This document shows, one piece after another, positions 8,237 through 17,200 of a stretch of DNA of 64,000 nucleotides (positions within the stretch are counted from its first letter, which is position 1; each line of letters begins with the position of its first letter). The notes under the pieces were generated by a model, which was not told where the DNA came from, ran no database searches, and saw nothing but the letters and a program-made list of their open reading frames with translations. A program made the position numbers and the translations under genes. The stretch is from JAMXLO01 sp963818775 (GTDB taxonomy: Bacteria > Pseudomonadota > Alphaproteobacteria > Acetobacterales > Acetobacteraceae), in assembly GCA_963818775.1 (NCBI GenBank), contig CAWFUF010000006.1, positions 62,001 to 126,000 of the forward strand. Direction: 5' to 3'.

Positions 8237-9879
8237 TCCCTAAGCCGGCGGAGCCGGAACCAACAAGACTGATGTAGCCTCCCTTGCGGCATTGTCGCCG
8301 GGGGGAAGCATGAGCCAGTCGCTGACGGAACGTTACGACGACCGGATCGCCGGGCTGCTGTCGTGCTACGACCGATTGGTGATCACCGGGACGCTGCCGG
8401 TGATTTGCTATGCCGCCGGGATGACCGGATATCTGAATGCCAAGGGCATTCGCATTTTCGATTACCCCGAATTTGCCAAGACGCTGCGCGACCGCGTGCG
8501 TGACCGTGCGGCAACGCTGGCCGCTGAGGCGGGCATCACCATCGAGCACATCGCCAAGCCGCATATCCGCAAGGAAGACGTTGTCGCGCGCGTGCTCCGC
8601 CAGCGTGGCGATCGCCCCGGTCTGGTGCACGTCATCTCGGCGATGGAAGCCTGCGACGCGTACAAACCCTGGCACGACAAGCAGACCCACAAGACCTTCA
8701 TCCGGCCGGACAGCGGCAAGTGCCTGCACTATTATTTCTACTTTCAGGACGCCACGTTCGGGCTGGTCTACCTGCGCGTGCCGACCTGGGCGCCGTTCCG
8801 CCTGCAGTTCTACTGCAACGGCCATAGCTGGCTGGCGCGCAAGCTGTCCGCGAAGGGCATCGGCTACACCATGGCCGACAATGCGTTCGTGCACATCGAC
8901 GACTGGGCGCTTGCCCAGGCCTTGGCCGACACACTGTCGCCTGACCAGTTGCACCGCACGCTGGATCGGTATGCCAGGCTGTATTGCCCGGTATCTGATG
9001 TGTTCGGGCAGTCCTATCATTGGAGCCTGATGCAGGTGGAATACGCCACCGATCTGGCGTTCCGCTCCACCGTCACCCTCGGCCCGCTTTATGAGCAACT
9101 GGTCCGCCAGTCGGTGCTGAACGTGAAGGCCGAGCAGGTCGCCACGTTTCTCGGCCGGCAGATCACGCCGTCGCTGGCGCAGGAGATCGGCTCGCAGTTC
9201 GCCACCCGGATCGAGGGCACCTGCATCAGGCATCGCTTCGGCAAGTGCTCGATCAAGATGTATGACAAGCACGGCATCGTACTGCGTATCGAGACCACCA
9301 CCAACGATGTGTCGTTCTTCAAGCACCACCGAAGGGTGGAACACCGCAAGGGCCCGGCGAGTCGGGAACTCGCGCCGGTCAAGAAGTCGATCTACAGCCT
9401 GATCGATCTGCGAGACATTCTGCTTGGCTGCAACCGGTGCTATATCGCCCACCTGTCCGCGTTGGACGACTTCTCCGCCGGGATCCGCGCGCTGGGCGGC
9501 CTGACCAAGCCGCGTGAAGTGGACGGCAAGACGGTGCAGGGGATCAACTTCTTCGCTCCGGCGGACAAAGCCCTGCTGCACGCCTTGCAGAACCCGAGGG
9601 TCAACATCGCCGGCATTCGCCGCAGCCAGTTGTTGCCGCACCTCGGCATGTTCTCACCCACCCGACTGTCGCGACACCTGCGCCGACTGCTCGACCTCGG
9701 GGTCATCAAACGCGTCACCGGAACCTACCGCTACTACCTCACCAAGGCCGGACGTGCCGCGACCGCAGCGGCGGAACGGATCACCGAGGCGGTTATCGTT
9801 CCGGCTATGATTTGATGGGATTTAACCGACGGTGCAATTCAACGCAGCGGGCGAGAAGAGTTGGCCCGTAAGGGACTAA
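8237..9879 (+). mobile_element. Unclassified mobile element, copy 1 (1643 bp)
   Basis: The limits come from comparing this interval with the inverted copy at 26131-27768. Identity begins at TCCCTAAGCC (8237) and stops after GGGACTAA (9879), while the flanks differ completely. The ends are weakly inverted: TCCCTAAG on the left, and TCCCTTAC read inward from the right end after three extra bases. No target duplication is visible. A short hairpin (CCGGC-GGA-GCCGG) lies near the left end at about 8244-8256. The element carries one long gene (8310-9815). It sits inside the phage tail module, directly in front of a decayed phage gene. Confidence 0.8.
8310..9815 (+). CDS. Putative mobile-element protein with C-terminal winged helix
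   Basis: The product is 501 residues from ATG 8310; an in-frame TTG at 8292 would add six. It is the only gene of a repeated 1643-bp element and is intact in this copy. Seen features: an N-terminal 'CYDRLVITGTLP' and 'KGIRIFDYPEFAK', a central basic block 'IRHRFGKCSIKMYDKHG' with 'VLRIETT' (about residues 308-332), 'FFKHHRRVEHRKG' just after it, and a C-terminal winged-helix-like segment (about residues 432-485; 'LSRHLRRLLDLGVIKRV' and 'YRYYLTKAG'). I find no DDE spacing, HUH pair, tyrosine recombinase R-H-R-Y set or serine recombinase motif. Such proteins may be labelled MarR-like because of the C-terminus. A transposition role is inferred from the repeat, not from chemistry. Confidence 0.7.
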   Translation: MSQSLTERYDDRIAGLLSCYDRLVITGTLPVICYAAGMTGYLNAKGIRIFDYPEFAKTLRDRVRDRAATLAAEAGITIEHIAKPHIRKEDVVARVLRQRGDRPGLVHVISAMEACDAYKPWHDKQTHKTFIRPDSGKCLHYYFYFQDATFGLVYLRVPTWAPFRLQFYCNGHSWLARKLSAKGIGYTMADNAFVHIDDWALAQALADTLSPDQLHRTLDRYARLYCPVSDVFGQSYHWSLMQVEYATDLAFRSTVTLGPLYEQLVRQSVLNVKAEQVATFLGRQITPSLAQEIGSQFATRIEGTCIRHRFGKCSIKMYDKHGIVLRIETTTNDVSFFKHHRRVEHRKGPASRELAPVKKSIYSLIDLRDILLGCNRCYIAHLSALDDFSAGIRALGGLTKPREVDGKTVQGINFFAPADKALLHALQNPRVNIAGIRRSQLLPHLGMFSPTRLSRHLRRLLDLGVIKRVTGTYRYYLTKAGRAATAAAERITEAVIVPAMI

Positions 9880-9906
9880 GGCCGCGGCGGGAAGGGACCT
9901 TTCGCC

Positions 9907-10163
9907 ATGATCCCGATTGCTCCGACCGACAAGCAGCTGTTCTCGGCATTGCGCGCGTGGCTGCTGCGTGTGCTTCCGTCCAGCGTTCCTGTGCGGCGCG
10001 CTCAGGTCAACCGCGTAGTCGAGCCCAACGCCGCGGACTTCGTGATGGTAATGCCGCTGCGCCGCGCAAGACTGTCCACCTATGTCGACGAGATCACCGA
10101 TATCGTGAGCTTGCCGCAATCGCTGACACGAAGCTGACCGTCCCAGACCGTCGCGCGACATGA
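9907..10163 (+). pseudogene. Decayed phage neck/terminator-like protein (gp12-like)
   Basis: An ATG at 9907 with an upstream purine-rich site (GGAAGGGA) opens 'MIPIAPTDKQLFSALRAWLL' and continues 'RVLPSSVPVRRAQVNRV' and 'PNAADFVMVMPLRRARLST'. This N-terminus resembles the LIC_12616/phage neck terminator gp12-like family, normally about 150 residues. The frame ends at 10137 after 76 residues. A neighbouring frame reads 'AAIADTKLTVPDRRAT', which looks like the continuation, so one or two indels have broken it. It lies immediately right of mobile element copy 1 and probably belonged to the same tail module. Confidence 0.5.
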
Positions 10164-10240
10164 GATGCACGCGGACACCAATACCGCGACGATGGCGACA
10201 ACGACGGAAATTACCATCAGACCCAGCGCAGGATGATGCG

Positions 10241-11629
10241 ATGCCGACGATTTCACAGTTACCCATTGCCGCAGAAGTCACTGCCGCCGATGAGATCCCT
10301 GTCAGTCAGGCTGGAGTGACGCATTCAGTCAGCATCGGCACAATACTGGCAAGCACGCAGCCGGCCATCATCAGCGATCCAGGTACCTTGCTGGGCCGCA
10401 TCAGCCTCGGGGCGGGTGGCCCGGAGACAATCACCGTCGGAACAGGGCTGTTGCTGAACGGCGGAACGCTGGCCGTATCCACGTCAAATACGTACAGCAT
10501 CACGAGCCTGGTGCCGGTAACGAGCATTGCCGGCGGTGACCTGGTCGGCATCAGCCAGGGCGGCGCGGATCACACTATCACTTACACGAACCTGCTCGAC
10601 GGCTTGACGATCGACTTGGCGCAGCCAGCGGTTCCTGCGAGCGATACCGATACGCTGTGGGTAGCACAGGGCAGCAGCACCATGCTGCGGCAGACATTCG
10701 CGGCGATCTGGTCATGGCTGACGTCGAAGCAGCCAATCTACAAGCTTCCGGTGGTCGAGATTACCGCGAATACCAATCTCGATGGAACAATCCACAATGG
10801 CCGGATTTTGATCTGCAGCCAGCCCGTCACGCTGACGCCGGTGCCGCTGAACATGGGCAGCGGCTTTTACTGCGACATAATCAACCTGAGCGGCGGCAAT
10901 GTCACGCTCGGTTCCGGTATCATTACGTCGTCGGGTTCCGCCTTACTGCCGAGTGGCCAGGCCGCTACCATGCGCGTCGCAACATACTCCGGCGGCACCG
11001 TCGTCTTCGCCTCGCTTGCCGGGAGCAACGCCGGCTCAGCGCCGGCAATACCTGGTCAGGTCACCGGCCTCAGTGCCAGCAATCCAACGTCGAGCGGCGT
11101 CACGCTCAACTGGTCAGCACCCAGCTCCGGGGGCACCGTCAGCAGCTACACCGTCCAGTATCGCGTCACAGGAACCACGACCTGGTCGACCTTCGCGACC
11201 GACGTCACTGCCACAAATGCGTCGATGACAGGGCTCGCTGCGTCGACGGCATATGACTTCCAGGTGTACGCGCTAAACGGCGGCAGCTCTGGTCCGCTTT
11301 CCCCAACGGCAAGTGTCAATACAACTGCCCCACCAGGTAGCGTCATCTCAGTCACCTGGAATTTGGCGCCGACAGGTCCGTATACGCACGGCGTCGGATC
11401 GATAGGCGTGAATGCACAGATCAATCCCAGCACTGCCGCGGTTCAGTTCGGCTTCTCGCCCTCGGCAACAGTGCCCCCCTCGACGTGGGTCGTAGCTAAC
11501 TACGTGAACACTGACCTGTGGGGCGCCTATGTCTCGACGCCAGACTCGGCCGGCACATGGTGCGCCTGGGTCGAAGGCACGGATGGCAGCGCACTGACAG
11601 TATATCCGACGCCATTTACGGTAACCTGA
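10241..11629 (+). CDS. Second tail fibre protein with FN3 domain
   Basis: The product is 462 residues. ATG 10241 is preferred over an upstream start at 10160 because of the AGGA site 8-10 bases before it and because 'MPTISQL' matches the start of the fibre at 4381 (MPTIDQL). Residues 1-170 are the shared attachment module ('TLLGRIS', 'AGGDLVGISQGG'). A short beta region follows, then a fibronectin type III domain at about residues 267-367 ('IPGQVTGLSASNPTSSGVTL' onward, with 'YTVQYRVTGTTTW' and 'LAASTAYDFQVYALNGG'). The last 90 residues are another beta-rich segment. It is probably an alternative or accessory fibre. The next gene starts one base after its stop. Confidence 0.7.
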   Translation: MPTISQLPIAAEVTAADEIPVSQAGVTHSVSIGTILASTQPAIISDPGTLLGRISLGAGGPETITVGTGLLLNGGTLAVSTSNTYSITSLVPVTSIAGGDLVGISQGGADHTITYTNLLDGLTIDLAQPAVPASDTDTLWVAQGSSTMLRQTFAAIWSWLTSKQPIYKLPVVEITANTNLDGTIHNGRILICSQPVTLTPVPLNMGSGFYCDIINLSGGNVTLGSGIITSSGSALLPSGQAATMRVATYSGGTVVFASLAGSNAGSAPAIPGQVTGLSASNPTSSGVTLNWSAPSSGGTVSSYTVQYRVTGTTTWSTFATDVTATNASMTGLAASTAYDFQVYALNGGSSGPLSPTASVNTTAPPGSVISVTWNLAPTGPYTHGVGSIGVNAQINPSTAAVQFGFSPSATVPPSTWVVANYVNTDLWGAYVSTPDSAGTWCAWVEGTDGSALTVYPTPFTVT

Positions 11630-11630
11630 C

Positions 11631-13712
11631 ATGAACGTTGCGTTCGTCGCTGCGGGCCGGCCGATGAGTATCGGCGGCGCACGTGTGGCACTTTGGCGGG
11701 CTCTCCGCAGCAGTTCGTCATCATCGGGCAATGGCACCGTGAGTGGGCCCCGGCCGAACGCCATCGGCGATCTGTCCGGCTGGTGGGATGCGAGCGATAC
11801 ATCGGCTGCTCTTGGCCTCACCGGCACGCCAATTTCCGGTTGGAACAGCGCCGTCGCCAGCCTGTCAGACAAGTCTGGACATGGCACCACGATGGCTCCG
11901 TATTCTTTCGGTACCGCAGCCGGACTACCAGCGGCCACACCTCGACTGTCCGGTCTGCTTGGCGGACTGGGGCGCGTCGCCGGGGGATCCGGAACATTGG
12001 CCCCGGCACTCGATGTGGACCTGGGCCTTCAGGTCGCCAATGTGCCATTCCAGTCGAGCACAGCCTGGACCCGTTACCTTGTATGGTCCAGGCCAAACTG
12101 GCGGCAGAACTCCGGCCGCGACACCAATCCGATCGCACTGTTGACGTCCGGCGGCACGTGCGTGCTGCAGGCCGACAGCGCGTCCGGGTCGAACCGGCTG
12201 CTGCTGTTTCCTGGTATTGCCCAGACTGTAATCACCACAACACTGACCCGGCGCCACACCCATTCGATCATCCTGCGCAACCGCCCCGGCATCGGGGTCG
12301 ACATTTGGCTCGATGGCACATTCGTGGCGGGCGGTGTCGGCAACCCGATATCGTCCAGCACAGCGGCGCCGTTGGTGCTGTTGCACGACACGACCGTATT
12401 GGGCGGCGCGCAATGCTGGCTCCATGAAGCCGCGACGTGGGAACGCGCACTCGCTGATACGGAACTGACAACCTTGCTGCAATGCGCCGCGTGCTGGGTG
12501 CGCGGTCCGCGCCGAGGTGTGAGCCTGTTGGTCAATGGGCAGTCGAACGCCGTCAACTACGTAATCAATGACGGCGCCGCACAGCTTATCGTTCAGGGTA
12601 TCGCCTGGTATTTGGGTGCGCTGGCTTATAATGTCGTGGCGAATGCCAACTCGACGGGCTACACGATGATAGCAGGCCATGGTCTCTATCCCGCGGTGGA
12701 GGGGATCTATAGTGGCAGTTTCGTCAACAATCCAAATGACGGATCGAATCCTGCGACCTGGCAGCTTGGTACCGATGGCCTCGCAACGCAGTCAGCAATC
12801 AATGCACTGACTCAGGAAGACCAGCAGGACATCTGTGCCTCGCTATGGCCGTGGAGTGAGACGGACAGCCTGCGTGACTACAGCGAGAAGGCTACGTTCC
12901 TGACGGCCGCCGAACGTTTTCTGTCGCTCGAACGCGGCATGCTTGGACGCTCCGCGGATAGTCTTCCGCTGATCTGGTGGAATGCGATTCCATATGGCAT
13001 CGCCGGCGGGATGCAGATGCATCGAGAGGTTGTTGCAGCAATCGCAGCCGATACGACGCAAAACGTCGTCATCGGAAATCCGCAAACGAGCGATAGCAAT
13101 CCCCGAGGATCCTCCTGGGACCCGACAACAGGTATCGCTACCGGCGGCGATCCGGCGCACCGCGACAGCACGGACAATCAGCGCTTCGCCCAACTGGCCG
13201 CGCCAGTAGCGGCGCGCGCCATCCTGGCAAGCTGCGGAGGGGACTCACTGAATACGATACCAGCCAGTCTACCGGTTAATGGTGGCCCCAAGATAGTGCA
13301 TGCGTATCGACAAAGCAGCACCATACTGGTTCTGACGATCCAGCACGACGCCGGCAACGATCTGATCGTGCCATTGCAGGCAGTGACTGGAGTAGGTTTC
13401 TGCGTGATGGACGGTGGTTCAACCGCAAGTCCGGGAACTGTCGTGCCGGCCACTGCCTGCGCGCGCATCGATGCCACACATCTGACCATCACGCTCGCGC
13501 AGCCGCTTCAGAATCTCAGCGCGTCGTGCAACCTCTACTACCCGTATGGCAATGTCACTATCGGCCGCGGCAACGCGGTAACCGATAATTTCTCGATGCT
13601 GGTCCCCCCGCCCGGATGGGACATCGTCGGCGATCTCGGTAGCAACTGGCGCTGGTCCTTCCCGCTGGCAGCGACGACAACTCCTGTCACGCTCAGCGAC
13701 ACTCCCGGTTGA
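11631..13712 (+). CDS. Large tail protein with SGNH/sialate-esterase-like motif
   Basis: The product is 693 residues. After a short basic start, residues about 35-280 look like a LamG/concanavalin-type sandwich ('LSGWWDASDTSAALGL' and 'LSDKSGHG' are typical of such domains in phage and surface proteins). From about residue 295 a second domain begins 'GVSLLVNGQSNAVNY'. The GQSN signature is the first conserved block of the SASA/CE6 carbohydrate esterase group of SGNH hydrolases. A later 'GGDPAHRDSTDNQRFAQLA' could supply the Asp-His pair. This fits a tail-borne deacetylase or esterase acting on host polysaccharide. Substrate and activity are inference. It is coupled to the FN3 fibre gene by a one-base gap. 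Confidence 0.6.
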   Translation: MNVAFVAAGRPMSIGGARVALWRALRSSSSSSGNGTVSGPRPNAIGDLSGWWDASDTSAALGLTGTPISGWNSAVASLSDKSGHGTTMAPYSFGTAAGLPAATPRLSGLLGGLGRVAGGSGTLAPALDVDLGLQVANVPFQSSTAWTRYLVWSRPNWRQNSGRDTNPIALLTSGGTCVLQADSASGSNRLLLFPGIAQTVITTTLTRRHTHSIILRNRPGIGVDIWLDGTFVAGGVGNPISSSTAAPLVLLHDTTVLGGAQCWLHEAATWERALADTELTTLLQCAACWVRGPRRGVSLLVNGQSNAVNYVINDGAAQLIVQGIAWYLGALAYNVVANANSTGYTMIAGHGLYPAVEGIYSGSFVNNPNDGSNPATWQLGTDGLATQSAINALTQEDQQDICASLWPWSETDSLRDYSEKATFLTAAERFLSLERGMLGRSADSLPLIWWNAIPYGIAGGMQMHREVVAAIAADTTQNVVIGNPQTSDSNPRGSSWDPTTGIATGGDPAHRDSTDNQRFAQLAAPVAARAILASCGGDSLNTIPASLPVNGGPKIVHAYRQSSTILVLTIQHDAGNDLIVPLQAVTGVGFCVMDGGSTASPGTVVPATACARIDATHLTITLAQPLQNLSASCNLYYPYGNVTIGRGNAVTDNFSMLVPPPGWDIVGDLGSNWRWSFPLAATTTPVTLSDTPG

Positions 13713-13717
13713 ACGTC

Positions 13718-14263
13718 ATGAACAACTTTGATCGAATGTTCGACATTGTGGCCGGCCACGAAGGAGACTTCACTGCCGACCCGGCCAATTCAGGCAACTG
13801 GACAGGTGGCGCGGTCGGTGCCGGAACCTGTCGAGGAACCAGGTTTGGTATCAGCGCCGCGGCGTACCCCGACCTGGATATTGCCGCTCTCTCTCTCGAT
13901 GCTGCCAAGGCTCTTTACCAACGCGACTATTGGCAACGGATTGCAGGGGATCTCTTGCCAGCCGCGCTCGCTCTGTTGGTGTTCGATGCTGCAATCAACA
14001 ATGGCACCAATCGAGCGACACGTTGGCTGCAACTGGTCGCTCAAGTTCCGCAGGACGGCGTGATCGGTGAGCAGACCCTGCACGCCATCGATCGGACTGC
14101 CGCAAGACAAGGTGGGGTCATGGACCTCTGTTCCGATTTCCTGGCATTACGGCTTGCCTTCATGACGTCGCTGCCGACCTGGAAGACCTTCGGCATCGGC
14201 TGGGCTCGGCGCCTTTGCAGGCTGCCGTACGAGGCGGCGGACGCGGGCTATCTTGACCGATAA
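13718..14263 (+). CDS. GH108-type muramidase (phage endolysin)
   Basis: The product is 181 residues from ATG 13718; a TTG at 13709 in the same frame overlaps the previous stop and would add three. The N-terminus carries 'GHEGDFTADPANSGNWTGG' and 'GTRFGISAAAYPD', the GH108 (ZliS-type) pattern, with the Glu of HEG as catalytic acid. The C-terminal part ('DAAINNGTNRATRWLQ', 'DGVIGEQTLHAI') corresponds to the associated peptidoglycan-binding_3 domain. It cleaves peptidoglycan for host lysis or tail penetration. No signal peptide is visible, so export would need a holin. It closes the phage module. Confidence 0.85.
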   Translation: MNNFDRMFDIVAGHEGDFTADPANSGNWTGGAVGAGTCRGTRFGISAAAYPDLDIAALSLDAAKALYQRDYWQRIAGDLLPAALALLVFDAAINNGTNRATRWLQLVAQVPQDGVIGEQTLHAIDRTAARQGGVMDLCSDFLALRLAFMTSLPTWKTFGIGWARRLCRLPYEAADAGYLDR

Positions 14264-14273
14264 ATCCGGCCGC

Positions 14274-17200
14274 TCAGTGGAAGTCGCGTGACCGGGGAAA
14301 AATCCGTTCTTGACGTGGATGACCGGGACTTCGAATCGGCAGCGTCCTAGCAGTCGCTGGTGCCTCGGCGATCCGGGCCATCATGGCGCTGCGGTCGTCC
14401 AACCGATCGGCGATGACATGGATGATGCCCTCCGGGCTGCGTTGCAGACGACCGGTCACCTGCAGCAGGCTGCTGCCCATCACGGCGCGGCGGAACCGGT
14501 CCAACAGGCTGGACCACACCACGACGTTCGCGATGCCGGTCTCATCCTCGATGGTACAAAACACAACATTGCCATTGCCTGGTCGCTGACGCACCAGGAC
14601 CACGCCGGCAACGGAGAGCCGGGTACCATCGGCCAGCACCGCGACCTGGGCACAGCTCAACACACCTTCGCCGCTGAACAACGTGCGCAGGAAACGCATC
14701 GGGTGTGACTTCAGGGACAGACCGACGGTCTGATAGTCGGTGATTACGTGCTCGCCCGTCATCATGACCGGCAGCGGTACATGGTGGATCGCAACCGGCT
14801 GGTGGGCAAACAGAGGCAGCTCCGCCAAGTCCGACAGGCCGCGCACCTGCCACAGTGCGGCTCGTCGATCGAGTTTTTGACTCCGCAGCGAATCTGCTTC
14901 CGCCAGCAGCACAAGAGCGGCGCGCGGAAGTCCGACGCGCACCAACTCGGAAAATCCCTGAGAGGTCTTCTCCTCCTCCCCTTGCGGGAGGGGGGGGTGG
15001 GGAGGGGGCGCCGCCCATATCCCGCCACCCCTCCTCTCACCTTGAGCCGTGACTAGCCGTTCCGCCCATTCCTGCGAAAAGCCAGTGATCAGGCGGAAAC
15101 CAAGACGCAGCGCCCCCTCTTCCAGAGTACAGTCCCACGCGCTGGCGGCCACATCGACAGGCCGCACCTCCACCCCATGCTCGCGCGCATCGCGCACGAT
15201 CTGCGCCGGCGCATAGAACCCCATCGGCTGCGAGTTCAGCAACGCGCAGGCGAACGCCGCCGGATGATGGCACTTCAGCCAAGACGAAACATAGACCAGC
15301 AGAGCGAAGCTGGCAGCATGGCTTTCCGGGAAACCGTAAGTGCCGAAGCCTTCGATCTGGTGGAAACAGCGCTCAGAAAAATCCTGCGTATAGCCGCGTG
15401 CCGTCATCCCAGTGACCATCTTCTCAAAGAAGCGATGGATGGTGCCTGTGTTGCGGAAAGTCGCCATCGAGCGGCGAAGCTGATTGGCTTCCTCCGGCGT
15501 GAACTTCGCCGCGTCGATCGCGATGCGCATCGCCTGCTCCTGGAACAGCGGCACACCCAACGTCCTGCCCAACACCTGCTCCAGTTCATTGGCTGAACCG
15601 GATTCAGGAGCGGGTGACGGCAGCTCCACTTTCTCCAGTCCCTGCCGCCGACGCAGATACGGATGCACCATATCGCCCTGGATCGGCCCAGGACGAACGA
15701 TCGCCACCTCGATCACCAGATCGTAGAATTTGCGCGGCCGCAGCCGCGGCAGCATGTTGATCTGCGCTCGTGATTCCACCTGGAACACGCCGATCGAATC
15801 CCCTCGGCACAGCATGTCATAAACGGCTGTGTCTTCCGTCGGCACCTCAGCCAGGTTCTTGATCCCTAGCATCTCGAACGCCTTCCTGATGCAGGTCAGC
15901 ATCCCAAGCGCCAGCACATCGACCTTCATGATACCCAGCCGGTCGATGTCGTCCTTGTCCCACTCGATGAAGGTGCGCTGGTCCATTGCGGCGCGACCGA
16001 TCGGCACGGTCTCGTCCAACCTTCCGCGCGTCAGCACAAAGCCACCGACATGCTGCGACAGATGACGCGGCAGTCCCACCAATTGTCGCGCCAGCTCGAC
16101 CGAACGGCGAAGAATGAAGCTCGTCGGATCAAGGCCGATCTCGGTCAGGCAATCATCCGACCACAATCCTTCCCCCGCATGCCATGCTTGCGCCGACAGC
16201 GCGGCTGTGGCGTCCTCCGACAGCCCCATCACCTTGCCTACCTCGCGGATAGCCCGCTTCGGCCGATAGTGAATCACCGTTGCAGCGATGCCTGCGCGCT
16301 CGCGGCCATAGCGCTCGTAGATATATTGGATGACCTCCTCGCGCCGCTCGTGTTCGAAATCCACATCAATATCAGGCGGCTCTCGTCGCTCGGTGGAAAT
16401 GAAGCGCTCGAACAGCAGATCGATCTGCGCCGGATCGACAGCGGTGATGTGCAGGCAATAGCACACAGCGGAATTGGCCGCCGAACCACGGCCCTGGCAA
16501 AGAATGCCGCGGCTGACGGCGTAGCGCACGATGTCGTGCACCGTCAGGAAATACCGCGCGTAGTTGAGCTGCGCGATGATGCGCAGTTCCTTCTCGATGG
16601 CATCGCGCACGTCCTGCGGGATGCCATCGGGATAGCGCACCGCAGCGCCTTGCCAGGTCAGATTGGCAAGGTGCTCATCCGGCGTCTGGCCTGGCGGAAT
16701 CGGTTCGTCGGGGTATTCATAGGCGAGCTCCCCGAGCGAGAAGCCGCAGCGCTCAACGATGTCTTCTGTGCGCCGCACCGCACCGGGGTATTCGCGAAAC
16801 AGGCGAGCCATTTCCTTTGGCGATTTCAGATGCCTCTCGGCGTTGGGTTGCAGCGCGAGACCCGCCTGATCGATGCGGCAGCCGAGACGGATGCAGGTCA
16901 TCACGTCCTGTAGCGGACGCCGGTCAGGCAGGTGATAGAGAACGTCGTTGGTCGCCACCATCGGCAACGGCAACTCGGCCATTGCGCGCAGCCGGCCAGC
17001 ATCATCGCCGCGATAGCGTCGGCTGGCGGCTAGATACGCCCGACCGCGAAAATCCGCTTTCAGGCGCCGAAGATTTTCCTGAAAGCCGCCATCCAGCCGA
17101 TCCGGTGCGACAGCAAGCAGAATTTGTCCTTCGCCATGCTCCAGCAGGTCGGCGTAATGCAGGAAGCAGCGATTGGTGGCCTTCGCGGCATCGCCGGTGT

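Noticed and set aside
8022..9641. Long open frame antisense to the unclassified element gene (539 codons), with a similar one at 26292-27785
   Set aside because: It mirrors the codon pattern of the sense gene in GC-rich DNA, has no start site signal and extends differently into unrelated flanks in the two copies.
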